Positions 34,230 through 42,778 of a stretch of DNA of 64,000 nucleotides are shown here, in pieces. The DNA is from Kitasatospora acidiphila. GTDB taxonomy: Bacteria > Actinomycetota > Actinomycetes > Streptomycetales > Streptomycetaceae. The notes under the pieces were generated by a model that ran no database searches, had not been told where the DNA came from, and worked only from the letters and a program-made list of their open reading frames with translations. The first letter of the stretch is position 1; each line of letters opens with the position of its first letter. Location: assembly GCF_006636205.1 (NCBI RefSeq), contig NZ_VIGB01000003.1:2790001-2854000 (forward strand). Direction: 5' to 3'. The position numbers were made by a program, and so were the translations under genes.

Positions 34230-34868
34230 ATGACCGAATCCCTGCCGCCCGGCGGCGTGGTCCTCGACGCCGACGAAATGGAAGCCCGCTGGGCTGGCGC
34301 ATGGCGGCCGGAGCAGGTTGCGGAGCGGTTGCGCGGGGTCAGTACGACCTGGTGTGTCGCGGCAGGCTGGGCGCTGGACCTGTTCCGTGGGAGGCAATCG
34401 CGGCCGCATGGCGATCTGGAGATCGCGGCGCCCGCCGCGGCGTTCCCGGAAGTTCGAGATCGCTTCCCCGAGTACGTGTTCGACGCGGTGGGTTCGGGGC
34501 AGGTCTGGCCGGCGGCAGACGCCGAAGCACTGGCGGCCACGCACCAGACCTGGGCGCGGGATCCGGCGAGTGGTCAGTTCCTCTTCGACGTCTTCCGCGA
34601 GCCGCATCAGGGCGGGGTCTGGGTCTGCCGGCGGGATGAGAGTCTGCGCCTGCCGTACCACGCGATCATCGAACGAACGGCGGACGGGATCCCGTACCTG
34701 GTACCGGAGTTGGTGCTGTTGTTCAAGGCGAAGGCGGCGCGGCCCAAGGATCAGGCGGACTTCGACGGTGTGCTTCCGCTGCTGAGCCGGACGCGGCGCG
34801 ACGTCCTCAGCGGGTGGCTGGAGCGCGTGCACCCGGGTCATCCGTGGCGGGCCGAGCTGGCGGGATAG
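34230..34868 (+). CDS. Aminoglycoside-type nucleotidyltransferase domain protein
   Basis: A 212-residue protein of the small nucleotidyltransferase family. The AAGWALDLFRGRQSRPHGDLEI motif replaces the common HDDIDI with HGDLEI, so one catalytic acid may be Glu, as in many Streptomyces homologues. The C-terminal LVLLFKAKAARPKDQADFDG segment is conserved in the family. It may modify an aminoglycoside or act like an MNT-type antitoxin, but no partner is adjacent. It overlaps the convergent gene by 31 bp. Confidence 0.82.
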   Translation: MTESLPPGGVVLDADEMEARWAGAWRPEQVAERLRGVSTTWCVAAGWALDLFRGRQSRPHGDLEIAAPAAAFPEVRDRFPEYVFDAVGSGQVWPAADAEALAATHQTWARDPASGQFLFDVFREPHQGGVWVCRRDESLRLPYHAIIERTADGIPYLVPELVLLFKAKAARPKDQADFDGVLPLLSRTRRDVLSGWLERVHPGHPWRAELAG

Positions 34869-35758
34869 CCGTGCCCGGCAGCCGCCAGCCGCACGCGCTC
34901 CCGCCAGCCCAGGCGCGCCGGTTCGGACTCCGGCGGTTGCACCGGTGCCGTGCTGCGGCAGCCCGCGCACCGTGCCTCGCCCGCGACGACGCGGAACGGG
35001 CGCTCGCAGTTGCCGCAGATCGCCAGCGTCAGCGGCAGGTGGTCCGTCTCGTGGTCGGGCATCTTGTCCAGCAACCGAGTACGCAGCAGCGCTGCCGGGC
35101 ACTTCACCTGCGGCGGCAGGCCTGCCGTCAGCGCATGTCGCAGGCCCGTCGAACCGACGCCCCTGGCCAGCCACTCGGCGGCCAGCGGCGCCAAGCGGGC
35201 TGCCTCACGGGAACCGAGCACCAGGCGCTCGTCGAACTGGCGCAGCGTCAGCAGCAGTTGCTCGGCGGTCTCCAGGCGCCCGTCCGGATCCGGCGGGACC
35301 GGGAGGGGGGAAGACGTCTTCTCCCCCAGTGTTCCTTCCGTAGGGAGGACGGTGCCGGGTGACGGAACGTCGGCCCGCCCGACCTTTCGTGATCCGGCAC
35401 CCGGTACAGCGGCCTTGCCCCCACGCCCCGAGACGAAGATCTCCGCCGCCTCCTCCGCCCGCAGCGGCACACTCGACACCAGCGACTCCGACCGCACCTG
35501 GCCACCCGCATCGCGCCGCTTCGTCGTGTGCAGCAGCCCCTTGTTGACCAACTGCCGCCGCGCCCGATCGGCCGTGATCCGCCCGCCCGTCAACCCGGCG
35601 GCCAACTCCGTCACCGTCGTCTTCCGCGCCGCCACATCCGACAGCGCCAACGCCCGCACCAGCAGCCGGAAGGCAGAATCCGACAGATCGTCATCCCAGA
35701 TGTGGGCGTTGGCGATCTGCGTAAAGGCGCGCGCGGGCGCGATAACATTCCTAAGCAT
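34838..35758 (-). CDS. Replication-initiator-like winged-helix protein with C-terminal zinc ribbon
   Basis: A 306-residue protein of a family common in Streptomyces that begins MLRNVIAPARAFTQIAN. An N-terminal winged helix (LSDSAFRLLVRALALSDVAA, ITADRARRQLVNKGLL) is followed by a disordered Pro-rich middle, a helical block (REAARLAPLAAEWLARGVGS) and a C-terminal zinc ribbon (CGNC...CAGC). Homologues are variable and often occur near mobile or accessory DNA. The function is not known. Confidence 0.82.
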   Translation of the reverse strand: MLRNVIAPARAFTQIANAHIWDDDLSDSAFRLLVRALALSDVAARKTTVTELAAGLTGGRITADRARRQLVNKGLLHTTKRRDAGGQVRSESLVSSVPLRAEEAAEIFVSGRGGKAAVPGAGSRKVGRADVPSPGTVLPTEGTLGEKTSSPLPVPPDPDGRLETAEQLLLTLRQFDERLVLGSREAARLAPLAAEWLARGVGSTGLRHALTAGLPPQVKCPAALLRTRLLDKMPDHETDHLPLTLAICGNCERPFRVVAGEARCAGCRSTAPVQPPESEPARLGWRERVRLAAAGHGYPASSARHG

Positions 35759-35956
35759 CCTCAGTGGCCCTTTCCTGAGCCCACTTGGCGGATGAAGAGC
35801 CCGGCCAGGTGCGTCAACACCCGCCGGGCTCGCCCTTTTCCATTCGGGGCGACCCGCTCACCGCGCACGCTAACACCACCCGTAGCCGATCAACGACTGT
35901 CCGCGACTCCACGGCCACACCGCGCAACCCTCCGCGCGCCCCCTCGCGCCGGTAGT

Positions 35957-36030
35957 CACCTGCTGGGCACGGCCGTCCGGGAGGTCCGAGAGGAGACCGG
36001 ACCCGACGTCAACATGACCAGCTACCGCGT
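35957..36030 (+). pseudogene. NUDIX hydrolase remnant
   Basis: The translation HLLGTAVREVREETGPDVN carries the core of the Nudix box (A-x-REVxEETG), but no start or body of a Nudix gene surrounds it. It looks like a relic left in the gap between the winged-helix gene and the DUF4241 gene. The rest of 35759-35956 has an inverted repeat (35797-35805 with 35823-35831, then CCCTTTTCC) and no gene. Confidence 0.5.
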
Positions 36031-36665
36031 CAGTCCGCACCCTCCATCACCAGGCACACCGGCTCCCCGTCGGCATCCGCCAACTCCCAGGCCAGCGCGC
36101 TGCCATAGGGAGCGTAGAAGGCGAGGTACTTCGCCCCGCCGCCCGAATCCGCCGGGATCTCCGCGACATTGGGCACCCTCCCCGCCTCGGCCCCCGCCGC
36201 GAGGTCGGCCTCGATGCGCTGGACGAACTCCGGGGTGCGGTCTGCCGGGTAGTTCGACTCCTGGTCCCACAGCGCGCCCAGCGGGCCGAGCGGCTGGTAG
36301 TCGTTGTACACCAGCTCGATCCGGCGGGCGGCGGCCGCCTCGGCGATGGCCTCGGGGGCGGCGAGGGGGATCACGATCCGGAAGGTCCAGGACGGCTTGA
36401 GGTCCAGCGGTACCCGGGCCGCCGGGTCGGGCTCCTCGATCACCTCCAGGTAGACCGGGTACGAGCCGGGCGCCAGCGTCTCGTACGGGATCCACTCCCC
36501 CGGGTTGGGCTGGGCGAACACCAGCGTCCCGGTCACCACGAGGTCGCTCACCCGGTGGAACCCGTGCGCTCGGCCCTGGTAGGGCCAGTCACCCATCTGG
36601 AACTCGTTGAACAAAGTCGCGATGCGCTCCAGCGCCGCTGCGGTGTCCACGTCTGCTGCGTCCAT
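36030..36665 (-). CDS. DUF4241-like protein
   Basis: A 211-residue soluble protein resembling DUF4241 (VVTGTLVFAQPN, LAPGSYPVYLEVIEEP, then a mid helix and a C-terminal LAFYAPYGSALAWELAD strand pair). Members are often found in phage-defence or immunity contexts, but the function is unknown. Start ATG 36665. The 300-bp gap to the divergent methyltransferase holds no gene, and a TTGACG at 36744-36749 is the only promoter-like element seen. Confidence 0.7.
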   Translation of the reverse strand: MDAADVDTAAALERIATLFNEFQMGDWPYQGRAHGFHRVSDLVVTGTLVFAQPNPGEWIPYETLAPGSYPVYLEVIEEPDPAARVPLDLKPSWTFRIVIPLAAPEAIAEAAAARRIELVYNDYQPLGPLGALWDQESNYPADRTPEFVQRIEADLAAGAEAGRVPNVAEIPADSGGGAKYLAFYAPYGSALAWELADADGEPVCLVMEGAD

Positions 36666-36965
36666 GGGCGCGGATTCTGCCAGGCGGCCCCGACACCGGG
36701 CCCAGCCGCTGTTGCCCCATCACGCAGACCGTGGCAGCCGAACTTGACGTGTCACCAGGCGATCTTCGGACAACCGGGCCGCCGCCCCTCTGATACGGTT
36801 CTGGCCGGCCCACCGAGGGCCGCTGCCGCTCCGCTGACCGCGGGGCCCGACCGAGGAGGTGAGACCCATCAACGCTGGTGTTGTCCGGGTACTCGCCCCG
36901 CGCGGTCGCCGTTCGTCGAGCTGAGCCGCCGAGAGTACCCTTCGGATCCCCGGAAGGCTCTCCCC

Positions 36966-37817
36966 ATGACCGCTCAGCCCCACTCCGCGCCATCCTCCAC
37001 TTCCCCCTCCCCGGTCTCCCCCGCATCCCCCTCCTCGGCCTTTCCCGCCTTTGCCGCCGTCGTCGAGACGCTGCGCGCGGCCGGCTGCGTCTTCGCCGAG
37101 GACGAAGCGGACCTCCTTCTCGCCGCCGCCCGCTCCGATGCCGAGCTGGCCCGCATGGTCGCCCGCCGGGTGGCCGGGCAGCCGCTTGAACACGTCGTCG
37201 GCTGGGCCGAGTTCTGCGGTCTGCGGATCGCGGTGGACCCCGGGGTGTTCGTCCCCCGGCGGCGCACCGAGTTCCTGGCCCGGCAGGCGCTCGGGCTGGT
37301 CCGCACCGGATTCCGCACCGTCGACCTGTGCTGCGGCTCGGGAGCGCTCGGCGCGGTGCTGGCCGCGGCCGTCGAGCTGGAGTTGCACGCGGCGGACATC
37401 GACCCGGCCGCGACCGCCTGCGCCGCCCGCAACCTGGCCGGGCGGGGCACGGTGTGGACCGGTGACCTGTTCGATCCACTGCCGACCGGGCTGCGCGGCG
37501 AGGTGGAGCTGCTGATCGCCAACGTGCCCTATGTGCCCACGGATCGGCTGGCCGTGCTGCCCGCCGAGGCCCGCGACCACGAGGCCCGGGCGGCGCTGGA
37601 CGGCGGGCCCGACGGGCTGGGCGTGCTGCGCCGGATGGCCGCCGAGGCGCCGAGCTGGCTGGCACCCGGCGGCGCGCTGCTGTTCGAGACCAGCGAGCGC
37701 CAGCTGCCGGCGGCACTGTCGGTGGTCCGCAGCGCGGGCCTGGCCGCCCGCGTGGTCGCGGACGAGGAGCTGGACGCCACCGTGGTGATCGCCACCCGGG
37801 ATCTCCCGCGCCCGTAA
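36966..37817 (+). CDS. PrmC-related N5-glutamine methyltransferase
   Basis: A 283-residue class I methyltransferase of the PrmC/HemK-related group. The SAM-binding motif is TVDLCCGSGALGAVLA, then HAADIDPAATACAARN. The catalytic NPPY is replaced by IANVPYVPTD (NVPY), as in the PrmC-related paralogue family of actinomycetes. A 40-residue Ser/Pro-rich N terminus is added. True PrmC modifies release-factor glutamine, and this paralogue may have another protein target. The stop lies in a tandem duplication. Confidence 0.87.
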   Translation: MTAQPHSAPSSTSPSPVSPASPSSAFPAFAAVVETLRAAGCVFAEDEADLLLAAARSDAELARMVARRVAGQPLEHVVGWAEFCGLRIAVDPGVFVPRRRTEFLARQALGLVRTGFRTVDLCCGSGALGAVLAAAVELELHAADIDPAATACAARNLAGRGTVWTGDLFDPLPTGLRGEVELLIANVPYVPTDRLAVLPAEARDHEARAALDGGPDGLGVLRRMAAEAPSWLAPGGALLFETSERQLPAALSVVRSAGLAARVVADEELDATVVIATRDLPRP

Positions 37818-37890
37818 TCACCACGCGCGGGGGAGCTCCCCCGACACGACCGCCTGCGCCCGTAATCACCACGCGCAGGGGAGCTCCCCC
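37808..37890. repeat. 48-bp tandem duplication containing the methyltransferase stop
   Basis: A segment starting GCGCCCGTAATCACCACGCG at 37808 recurs at 37856 with one change in its 35-base core. Each copy contains the palindrome GGGGAGCTCCCC. Copy 1 supplies the last codons and stop of the methyltransferase. Each palindrome could act as a weak terminator. Confidence 0.85.
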
Positions 37891-37926
37891 GCCGGCCCCA
37901 GACCGCCCCCTTCCACCTTCCCGAAT

Positions 37927-37942
37927 AAAGTGATATCACTTT
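37927..37942. promoter_or_regulatory. Perfect 16-bp palindrome AAAGTGATATCACTTT
   Basis: It lies 51-66 bp upstream of the SPFH start in an AT-rich pocket. Such a perfect AT-rich palindrome is rare in this GC-rich sequence and is probably an operator. A second hairpin, GCCCGT-GATA-ACGGGC, follows at 37948-37963. The RHH protein encoded downstream is a plausible binder, by inference. Confidence 0.75.
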
Positions 37943-37992
37943 GATAGGCCCGTGATAACGGGCTCAACGGAGGATTGAGAGGAGCCGGTCCG

Positions 37993-38934
37993 ATGGCCGC
38001 TCAGCAACACCCCATCGCGGTGCCCGAGATGCCCGCCCCCAAGATCACCGAGCGGCTGATCACCGGCCGCCCCGGTCTGCCGATGCTCGCGCTCTGCCTG
38101 CTCTCGGTGCTCGGCGGCGCCGCGCTGACCGTCGTCGCCATCGCCCAGCTGGCCATCCGACACGGCAGCGCGCTGGGGATCGTGCTGGTCTGCTTCGGCC
38201 CGCTGCTGGCCATCACCGGGCTGGTGCTCTGGGGCGGCATGACGGTGGTCGCCCCCGGTGTGGCCCAGGTGGTGATGCTGTTCGGGCGCTACCGGGGCAC
38301 CATCCGGGCCGACGGCCTGACCTGGGTCAACCCGTTCACCTCACGCCGCCGGATCTCCACCCGGATCCGCAACCACGAGACCGAGACCGCCAAGGTCAAC
38401 GACGCCGACGGCAACCCGATCCAGATGGCCGCCGTGGTGGTCTGGCAGGTCGAGGACACCGCCAAGGCCGTGTTCGAGGTGGACGACTTCGTGGAGTTCG
38501 TCGCGATCCAGACCGAGACCGCCGTCCGGCACATCGCCAACAGCTACCCGTACGACTCCCACCAGGACGGCCAGCTGTCGCTGCGGGACAGCGCCGACGA
38601 GATCACCGGCCGGCTCTCCGAGGAGATCGGCACCCGGGTGGCGTCGGCCGGCGTCAAGGTCATCGAGTCCCGGATCACCCGTCTCGCCTACGCCCCCGAG
38701 GTCGCCCAGGTGATGCTGCAGCGCCAGCAGGCCGGCGCGGTGGTCGCGGCCCGCAGGCTGATCGTCGAGGGCGCGGTCGGCATGGTGGAAGCCGCCCTGG
38801 ACCGGCTGGCCGAGCGCGACGTGGTCGAGTTGGACGAGGAGCGCAAGGCCGCCATGGTGAGCAACCTGCTGGTGGTGCTGTGCGGCGACCGTGGCACTCA
38901 GCCGGTCGTGAACACCGGTTCCCTGTACCAGTAG
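37993..38934 (+). CDS. SPFH/Band 7 domain membrane protein
   Basis: A 313-residue protein with two N-terminal membrane helices ([39 protein letters not shown]) and an SPFH domain from about residue 85 ([20 protein letters not shown]). A helical flotillin-like C-terminal region follows ([20 protein letters not shown]). It probably forms membrane microdomain scaffolds. Start ATG 37993 has GAGAGGAG about nine bases upstream. It is the first gene of a three-gene operon. Confidence 0.93.
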   Translation: MAAQQHPIAVPEMPAPKITERLITGRPGLPMLALCLLSVLGGAALTVVAIAQLAIRHGSALGIVLVCFGPLLAITGLVLWGGMTVVAPGVAQVVMLFGRYRGTIRADGLTWVNPFTSRRRISTRIRNHETETAKVNDADGNPIQMAAVVVWQVEDTAKAVFEVDDFVEFVAIQTETAVRHIANSYPYDSHQDGQLSLRDSADEITGRLSEEIGTRVASAGVKVIESRITRLAYAPEVAQVMLQRQQAGAVVAARRLIVEGAVGMVEAALDRLAERDVVELDEERKAAMVSNLLVVLCGDRGTQPVVNTGSLYQ

Positions 38935-38946
38935 GAGAATGCGCAG

Positions 38947-39180
38947 GTGGCGACCGAGCGGAAGAAGATCCTGTTGCGCCTGGATCCGGGGGTCCACGAC
39001 GCACTGGCCCGCTGGGCCTCGGACGAACTGCGCAGCACCAACGCCCAGATCGAGTTCCTGTTGCGCCGGGCCCTGACCGACAGCGGCCGAATGCCCGGCG
39101 GCGTGGGCCGGCTGCCCAAGCGCGGCCGGCCCGCCAAGGAGGACGCGAGCAGCCCTGACGAGGAGGGGGAAACCTCATGA
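38947..39180 (+). CDS. Arc/RHH-type DNA-binding protein
   Basis: A 77-residue ribbon-helix-helix protein: strand KKILLRLDP, helix VHDALARWASDELRSTNAQI, helix EFLLRRALTDSG, then a basic and acidic tail. GTG 38947 follows GGAGAATGCGCAG, 12 bp after the SPFH stop. Its stop overlaps the GPP34 start (ATGA). It may autoregulate the operon through the 37927 palindrome. Confidence 0.85.
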   Translation: MATERKKILLRLDPGVHDALARWASDELRSTNAQIEFLLRRALTDSGRMPGGVGRLPKRGRPAKEDASSPDEEGETS

Positions 39181-39806
39181 CCGACGTACCCGACACCCTG
39201 CAGGGCAAGCTGTTCCTGCTCGCCTACGACCCCGACAAGGGCCGGCTCACCAACCGCCCCAACCTCGACCTGCTGCTGCGCGCGGCGGGCCTGGCCGACC
39301 TGCTGCGGCTCGGCCTGATCCGCGACGACCGGGGCAGGCCGGTGGCCGTCGCCCCCGCTCCCGCCGGCCTCGACCCGCTGCTCGCCGAGCCGCTGCGGCT
39401 GATCGCCCAGAGCCGGCCGCGGTCCTGGCAGCGGTGGATCGGCCGGCGTCGGCCGACCGTGCGCGAGGTCCGCGGCAGCCTGGCTGACCGGGGCGTGCTG
39501 CGTCTGGAGGAGCGCCGGGTGCTGGGGCTGTTCCACTCGGTGCGGATCGAGCCGCGCGACCCGCGGGCCCGCAAGCAGCTGACCGCCGCCGTCTCGGCGG
39601 CGCTGCGCGACCCGATCAGCCGGGTCGAGGCGGCGGACGCGGCCCTGGTGGCGCTGGCCCACGCGGGCGAGCTCACCGTGGTGTTGAGCCGTCAGCAGCG
39701 GCGCGAGGAGAAGGCCAGGATCGCCGAACTCGCCGACCTGTGCGGGCCGGTGCCGATGGCGCTGCGCCGGGCGATCCGCTCCAGGCGGGCGGCGCAGTCC
39801 AGTTGA
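39177..39806 (+). CDS. GPP34 (GOLPH3/Vps74-like) phosphoprotein domain protein
   Basis: A 209-residue GPP34 protein, the bacterial relative of the Golgi phosphoinositide-binding GOLPH3/Vps74. The family start LQGKLFLLAYDPDKGRL, the long helical middle (LLLRAAGLADLLRLGLIRDD) and the C-terminal ADAALVALAHAGEL are present. In eukaryotes it binds acidic lipids at membranes. Here, co-expression with an SPFH scaffold suggests a membrane lipid role. It ends with a bidirectional terminator at 39855. Confidence 0.9.
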   Translation: MTDVPDTLQGKLFLLAYDPDKGRLTNRPNLDLLLRAAGLADLLRLGLIRDDRGRPVAVAPAPAGLDPLLAEPLRLIAQSRPRSWQRWIGRRRPTVREVRGSLADRGVLRLEERRVLGLFHSVRIEPRDPRARKQLTAAVSAALRDPISRVEAADAALVALAHAGELTVVLSRQQRREEKARIAELADLCGPVPMALRRAIRSRRAAQSS

Positions 39807-39854
39807 GTCGACGCGATGTCGACCACGAACAACTCATGCACCAACGAGCAAAGA

Positions 39855-39891
39855 GAAATGGCGAGTTGACATATCGTCAACTCGCCATTTC
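39855..39891. terminator. Bidirectional terminator, 16-bp perfect stem
   Basis: GAAATGGCGAGTTGAC (39855-39870) pairs exactly with 39876-39891 around ATATC. It lies between the convergent GPP34 and proline dehydrogenase genes and suits both. Confidence 0.88.
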
Positions 39892-39907
39892 ACCCATTCG
39901 GGAACCA

Positions 39908-40837
39908 CTAGCCCTTGGTGGCCATCGCCCGCAGGAAGAACGTCAGGTTGGCCGGACGCTCCGCCAGGCGGCGCATGAAGTAGCCGTACCACTCCTGCCC
40001 GTACGGCAGGTAGACGCGCATGGTGTTGCCGGCCTGGGCGAGGCGCAGCTGCTCCTCCGGGCGGATGCCGTAGAGCATCTGGTACTCGAAGCTGTCCCGG
40101 GTGCGGCCGTTCCACTCGGCCAGCTGGCCGGCGATCTTGATCATGTTGGGGTCGTGCGAGGCCACCATCGGGTAACCCTCGCCGCCCATCAGGACCTTGA
40201 GCGCGCGGACATAGGCGAGGTCGACCTCGTGCTTGCCCTGGAAGGCCACCGACTCGGGCTCCTTGTAGGCGCCCTTGCAGATCCGGACCCGGGAGCCCGC
40301 GCCGGAGAAGTCCTTGCAGTCGGCCTCGGTGCGGCGCAGGTAGGCCTGCAGCACGACGCCCAGCCACGGGAAGTCGGCGCGCAGCTCGCGGGCGATCGAC
40401 AGCGTGGAGTCGGTGGTGGTGTGGTCCTCCATGTCCAGGGTGACCGTGGTGCCCGCGTCGGCGGCGGCCTGGCAGATCCGCCGGGCGTTCTCCAGCGCGA
40501 TCTTCTCGCCGTCCACCGGCAGGAACTGGCCCACCGCGGAGAGCTTGACCGAGACCTCGGCGTTGGCCGCGAGTCCCGTCTCCTTGAGGGCGGCCAGCAG
40601 GTGCTCGTAGGCCTTGGCGGTGCCGGCGGCCTGCTCGGCGTCCTTGGTGTCCTCGCCGAGGTGGTCGAGGGTCACCTTGCGGCCGGTGGCGACCAGCTCG
40701 TCAGTGGCGGTGATGCCCTGGTCGAGCAGCTCGCCGGCGACGAAGCGCTCGACTATCGCGTGGGTCGGGGGGAACTTCTCGACCATGGTGCGCACCTGCG
40801 GGGAGCGGGACGCGGCGAGCAGTGCGGAACGGAGCAT
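39908..40837 (-). CDS. Proline dehydrogenase (monofunctional)
   Basis: A 309-residue TIM-barrel proline dehydrogenase, which oxidises proline to pyrroline-5-carboxylate with FAD. The FAD/substrate motifs are conserved (VSVKLSAVG, TLDMEDH, VLQAYLRRTEAD, then GYPMVASHDPNMI and a C-terminal MLYGIRPEEQLRLAQAG with the YGIR signature). Start ATG 40837 has AGGAG six bases upstream. It lies 143 bp downstream of pruA on the same strand and is likely co-transcribed with it. Confidence 0.95.
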   Translation of the reverse strand: MLRSALLAASRSPQVRTMVEKFPPTHAIVERFVAGELLDQGITATDELVATGRKVTLDHLGEDTKDAEQAAGTAKAYEHLLAALKETGLAANAEVSVKLSAVGQFLPVDGEKIALENARRICQAAADAGTTVTLDMEDHTTTDSTLSIARELRADFPWLGVVLQAYLRRTEADCKDFSGAGSRVRICKGAYKEPESVAFQGKHEVDLAYVRALKVLMGGEGYPMVASHDPNMIKIAGQLAEWNGRTRDSFEYQMLYGIRPEEQLRLAQAGNTMRVYLPYGQEWYGYFMRRLAERPANLTFFLRAMATKG

Positions 40838-40980
40838 CGGTACTCCTGTGGGGGATGGGCAGGTTGCGAGGGGGTGGGGGCGGCGGTGAGGGTAGCCGCC
40901 GCCCCCACAGGGGTCGTCGCGCGCCGCCGCGCCCTCGACGGGGCGGCGGCGGGCGACGGGAGTGCACTGGGCGAGGGGTG

Positions 40981-42609
40981 TCAGCCCATGTGCGGGTAGC
41001 GGTAGTCCGTCGGCGGGACGAACGTCTCCTTGATGGACCGGGTCGAGGTCCAGCGGGCCAGGTTCTGCTTGGCGCCGGCCTTGTCGTTGGTGCCCGAGGC
41101 CCGGCCGCCGCCGAAGGGCTGCTGGCCGACGACCGCACCGGTCGGCTTGTCGTTGATGTAGAAGTTGCCGGCCGCGTAGCGCAGCTTCTCGGCCGCGTCC
41201 TGGGCCGCCGCGCGGTCCTGGGAGATGATCGCGCCGGTCAGGCCGTAGGCGGAGACGGACTCCATCTGGGCCAGCATCTGCTCGTACTCGTCGTCCTGGT
41301 AGACGTGGACGGCGAGGATCGGGCCGAAGTACTCGTCCCGGAAGTACTCCGAGGCCGGGTCCTGGCAGACCAGCACGGTCGGGCGGACGAAGTAGCCCAC
41401 CGAGTCGTCGTAGCTGCCGCCGGCCAGGACCTCGACCGTCGGGTCGGCCTTGGCGCGGTCGATGGCGGCCTTGTTCTTGGCGAAGGCGCGCTCGTCGATC
41501 ACGGCGCTCATGAAGTTCGACAGGTCGCTGACGTCGCCCATGGTCAGGCCCTCGACCTCGTCGCGGAACTCGTCCTTGAGCGACGCCCAGATCGAGGCCG
41601 GGACGTAGGCGCGGGAGAGCGCCGAGCACTTCTGGCCCTGGAACTCGAAGGCACCGCGGGTCATCGCGGTCTTCAGCACCTGCGGGTCGGCGGACGGGTG
41701 GGCGACCAGGAAGTCCTTGCCGCCGGTCTCGCCGACGATCCGCGGGTAGGAGCGGTAGTTCTGGATGTTGTTGCCGACCTCGCGCCACAGGTGCTGGAAG
41801 GTCGCGGTGGAGCCGGTGAAGTGGATGCCGGCCAGCGCCGGGTGCTTCAGGGCCACCTCGGAGACGGCCAGGCCGTCACCGGTCACCATGTTGATGACGC
41901 CCTTGGGCAGACCGGCCTGCTCCAGCAGCTGCATCAGCAGGTGCGCGGCGAACTGCTGGGTGGGGGACGGCTTCCAGAGCACCACGTTGCCCATCAGCGC
42001 CGGGGCGGTGGGCAGGTTGCCCGCGATGGCGGTGAAGTTGAACGGGGTGATCGCGTAGACGAAGCCCTCCAGCGGGCGGTGGTCGCTGCGGTTCCACACG
42101 CCGTCCGAGGAGATCGGCTGCTCGGCGATGATCTGCCGGGCGAAGTGCACGTTGAAGCGCAGGAAGTCGACCAGCTCGCAGGGGGTGTCGATCTCGGCCT
42201 GCTGCGCGGTCTTGGACTGGCCGAGCATGGTGGCGGCGGCCAGCGTCTCGCGCCACGGGCCGGCCAGCAGGTCGGCGGCCTTGAGGAAGATCGCGGCGCG
42301 GGAGTCGAAGGAGAGCGCCTGCCACGCGGGGGCCGCGGCCAGGGCGGTGTCGATGGCGTCCTTGGCGTCGGCCTGGGTGGCGTTGCGCATGGTGCCGAGG
42401 CGGGCCGCGTGGTTGTGCGGCTGGACGACGTGGATCTCCTCGCCGCCGCCCATCCGGCGCTCGCCGTTGATGGTCATGGTCAGCTGGACGGGCTCCTGGC
42501 CCCCCAGCTCCTTCAGCTTGGCCTCCAGGCGGGCCCGCTCGGGGCTGCCGGGGGCGTAGCTGTGGACCGGCTCGTTCACCGGCGCGGGGACCTGGGTCAC
42601 AGCATCCAT
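40981..42609 (-). CDS. pruA: L-glutamate gamma-semialdehyde dehydrogenase
   Basis: A 542-residue aldehyde dehydrogenase of the delta-1-pyrroline-5-carboxylate type, the usual length. The catalytic Cys is in FQGQKCSALSRAY and the general base Glu in VGETGGKDF. The NAD-binding signature FTGSTATFQHLW is present. It converts the semialdehyde to glutamate, the second step of proline use. Start ATG 42609 has GAAGGAG nine bases upstream. It is divergent from the PucR regulator, its likely activator. Confidence 0.96.
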   Translation of the reverse strand: MDAVTQVPAPVNEPVHSYAPGSPERARLEAKLKELGGQEPVQLTMTINGERRMGGGEEIHVVQPHNHAARLGTMRNATQADAKDAIDTALAAAPAWQALSFDSRAAIFLKAADLLAGPWRETLAAATMLGQSKTAQQAEIDTPCELVDFLRFNVHFARQIIAEQPISSDGVWNRSDHRPLEGFVYAITPFNFTAIAGNLPTAPALMGNVVLWKPSPTQQFAAHLLMQLLEQAGLPKGVINMVTGDGLAVSEVALKHPALAGIHFTGSTATFQHLWREVGNNIQNYRSYPRIVGETGGKDFLVAHPSADPQVLKTAMTRGAFEFQGQKCSALSRAYVPASIWASLKDEFRDEVEGLTMGDVSDLSNFMSAVIDERAFAKNKAAIDRAKADPTVEVLAGGSYDDSVGYFVRPTVLVCQDPASEYFRDEYFGPILAVHVYQDDEYEQMLAQMESVSAYGLTGAIISQDRAAAQDAAEKLRYAAGNFYINDKPTGAVVGQQPFGGGRASGTNDKAGAKQNLARWTSTRSIKETFVPPTDYRYPHMG

Positions 42610-42778
42610 GAGTGCGCGCTCTCCTTCGAGTCGTGGGGGCCCTCGGGTAGGGCAGCGGAGCCGCCGTTGTTCACACGGCCGCCATGAAGGAACGTTAAAG
42701 CGCCGGAGGCGCCCCCATGGTTGGCCGGGCGGCTAAAGTCATCCATACGGCATTGTTCAACCGGATGAAGGTGAGCCG

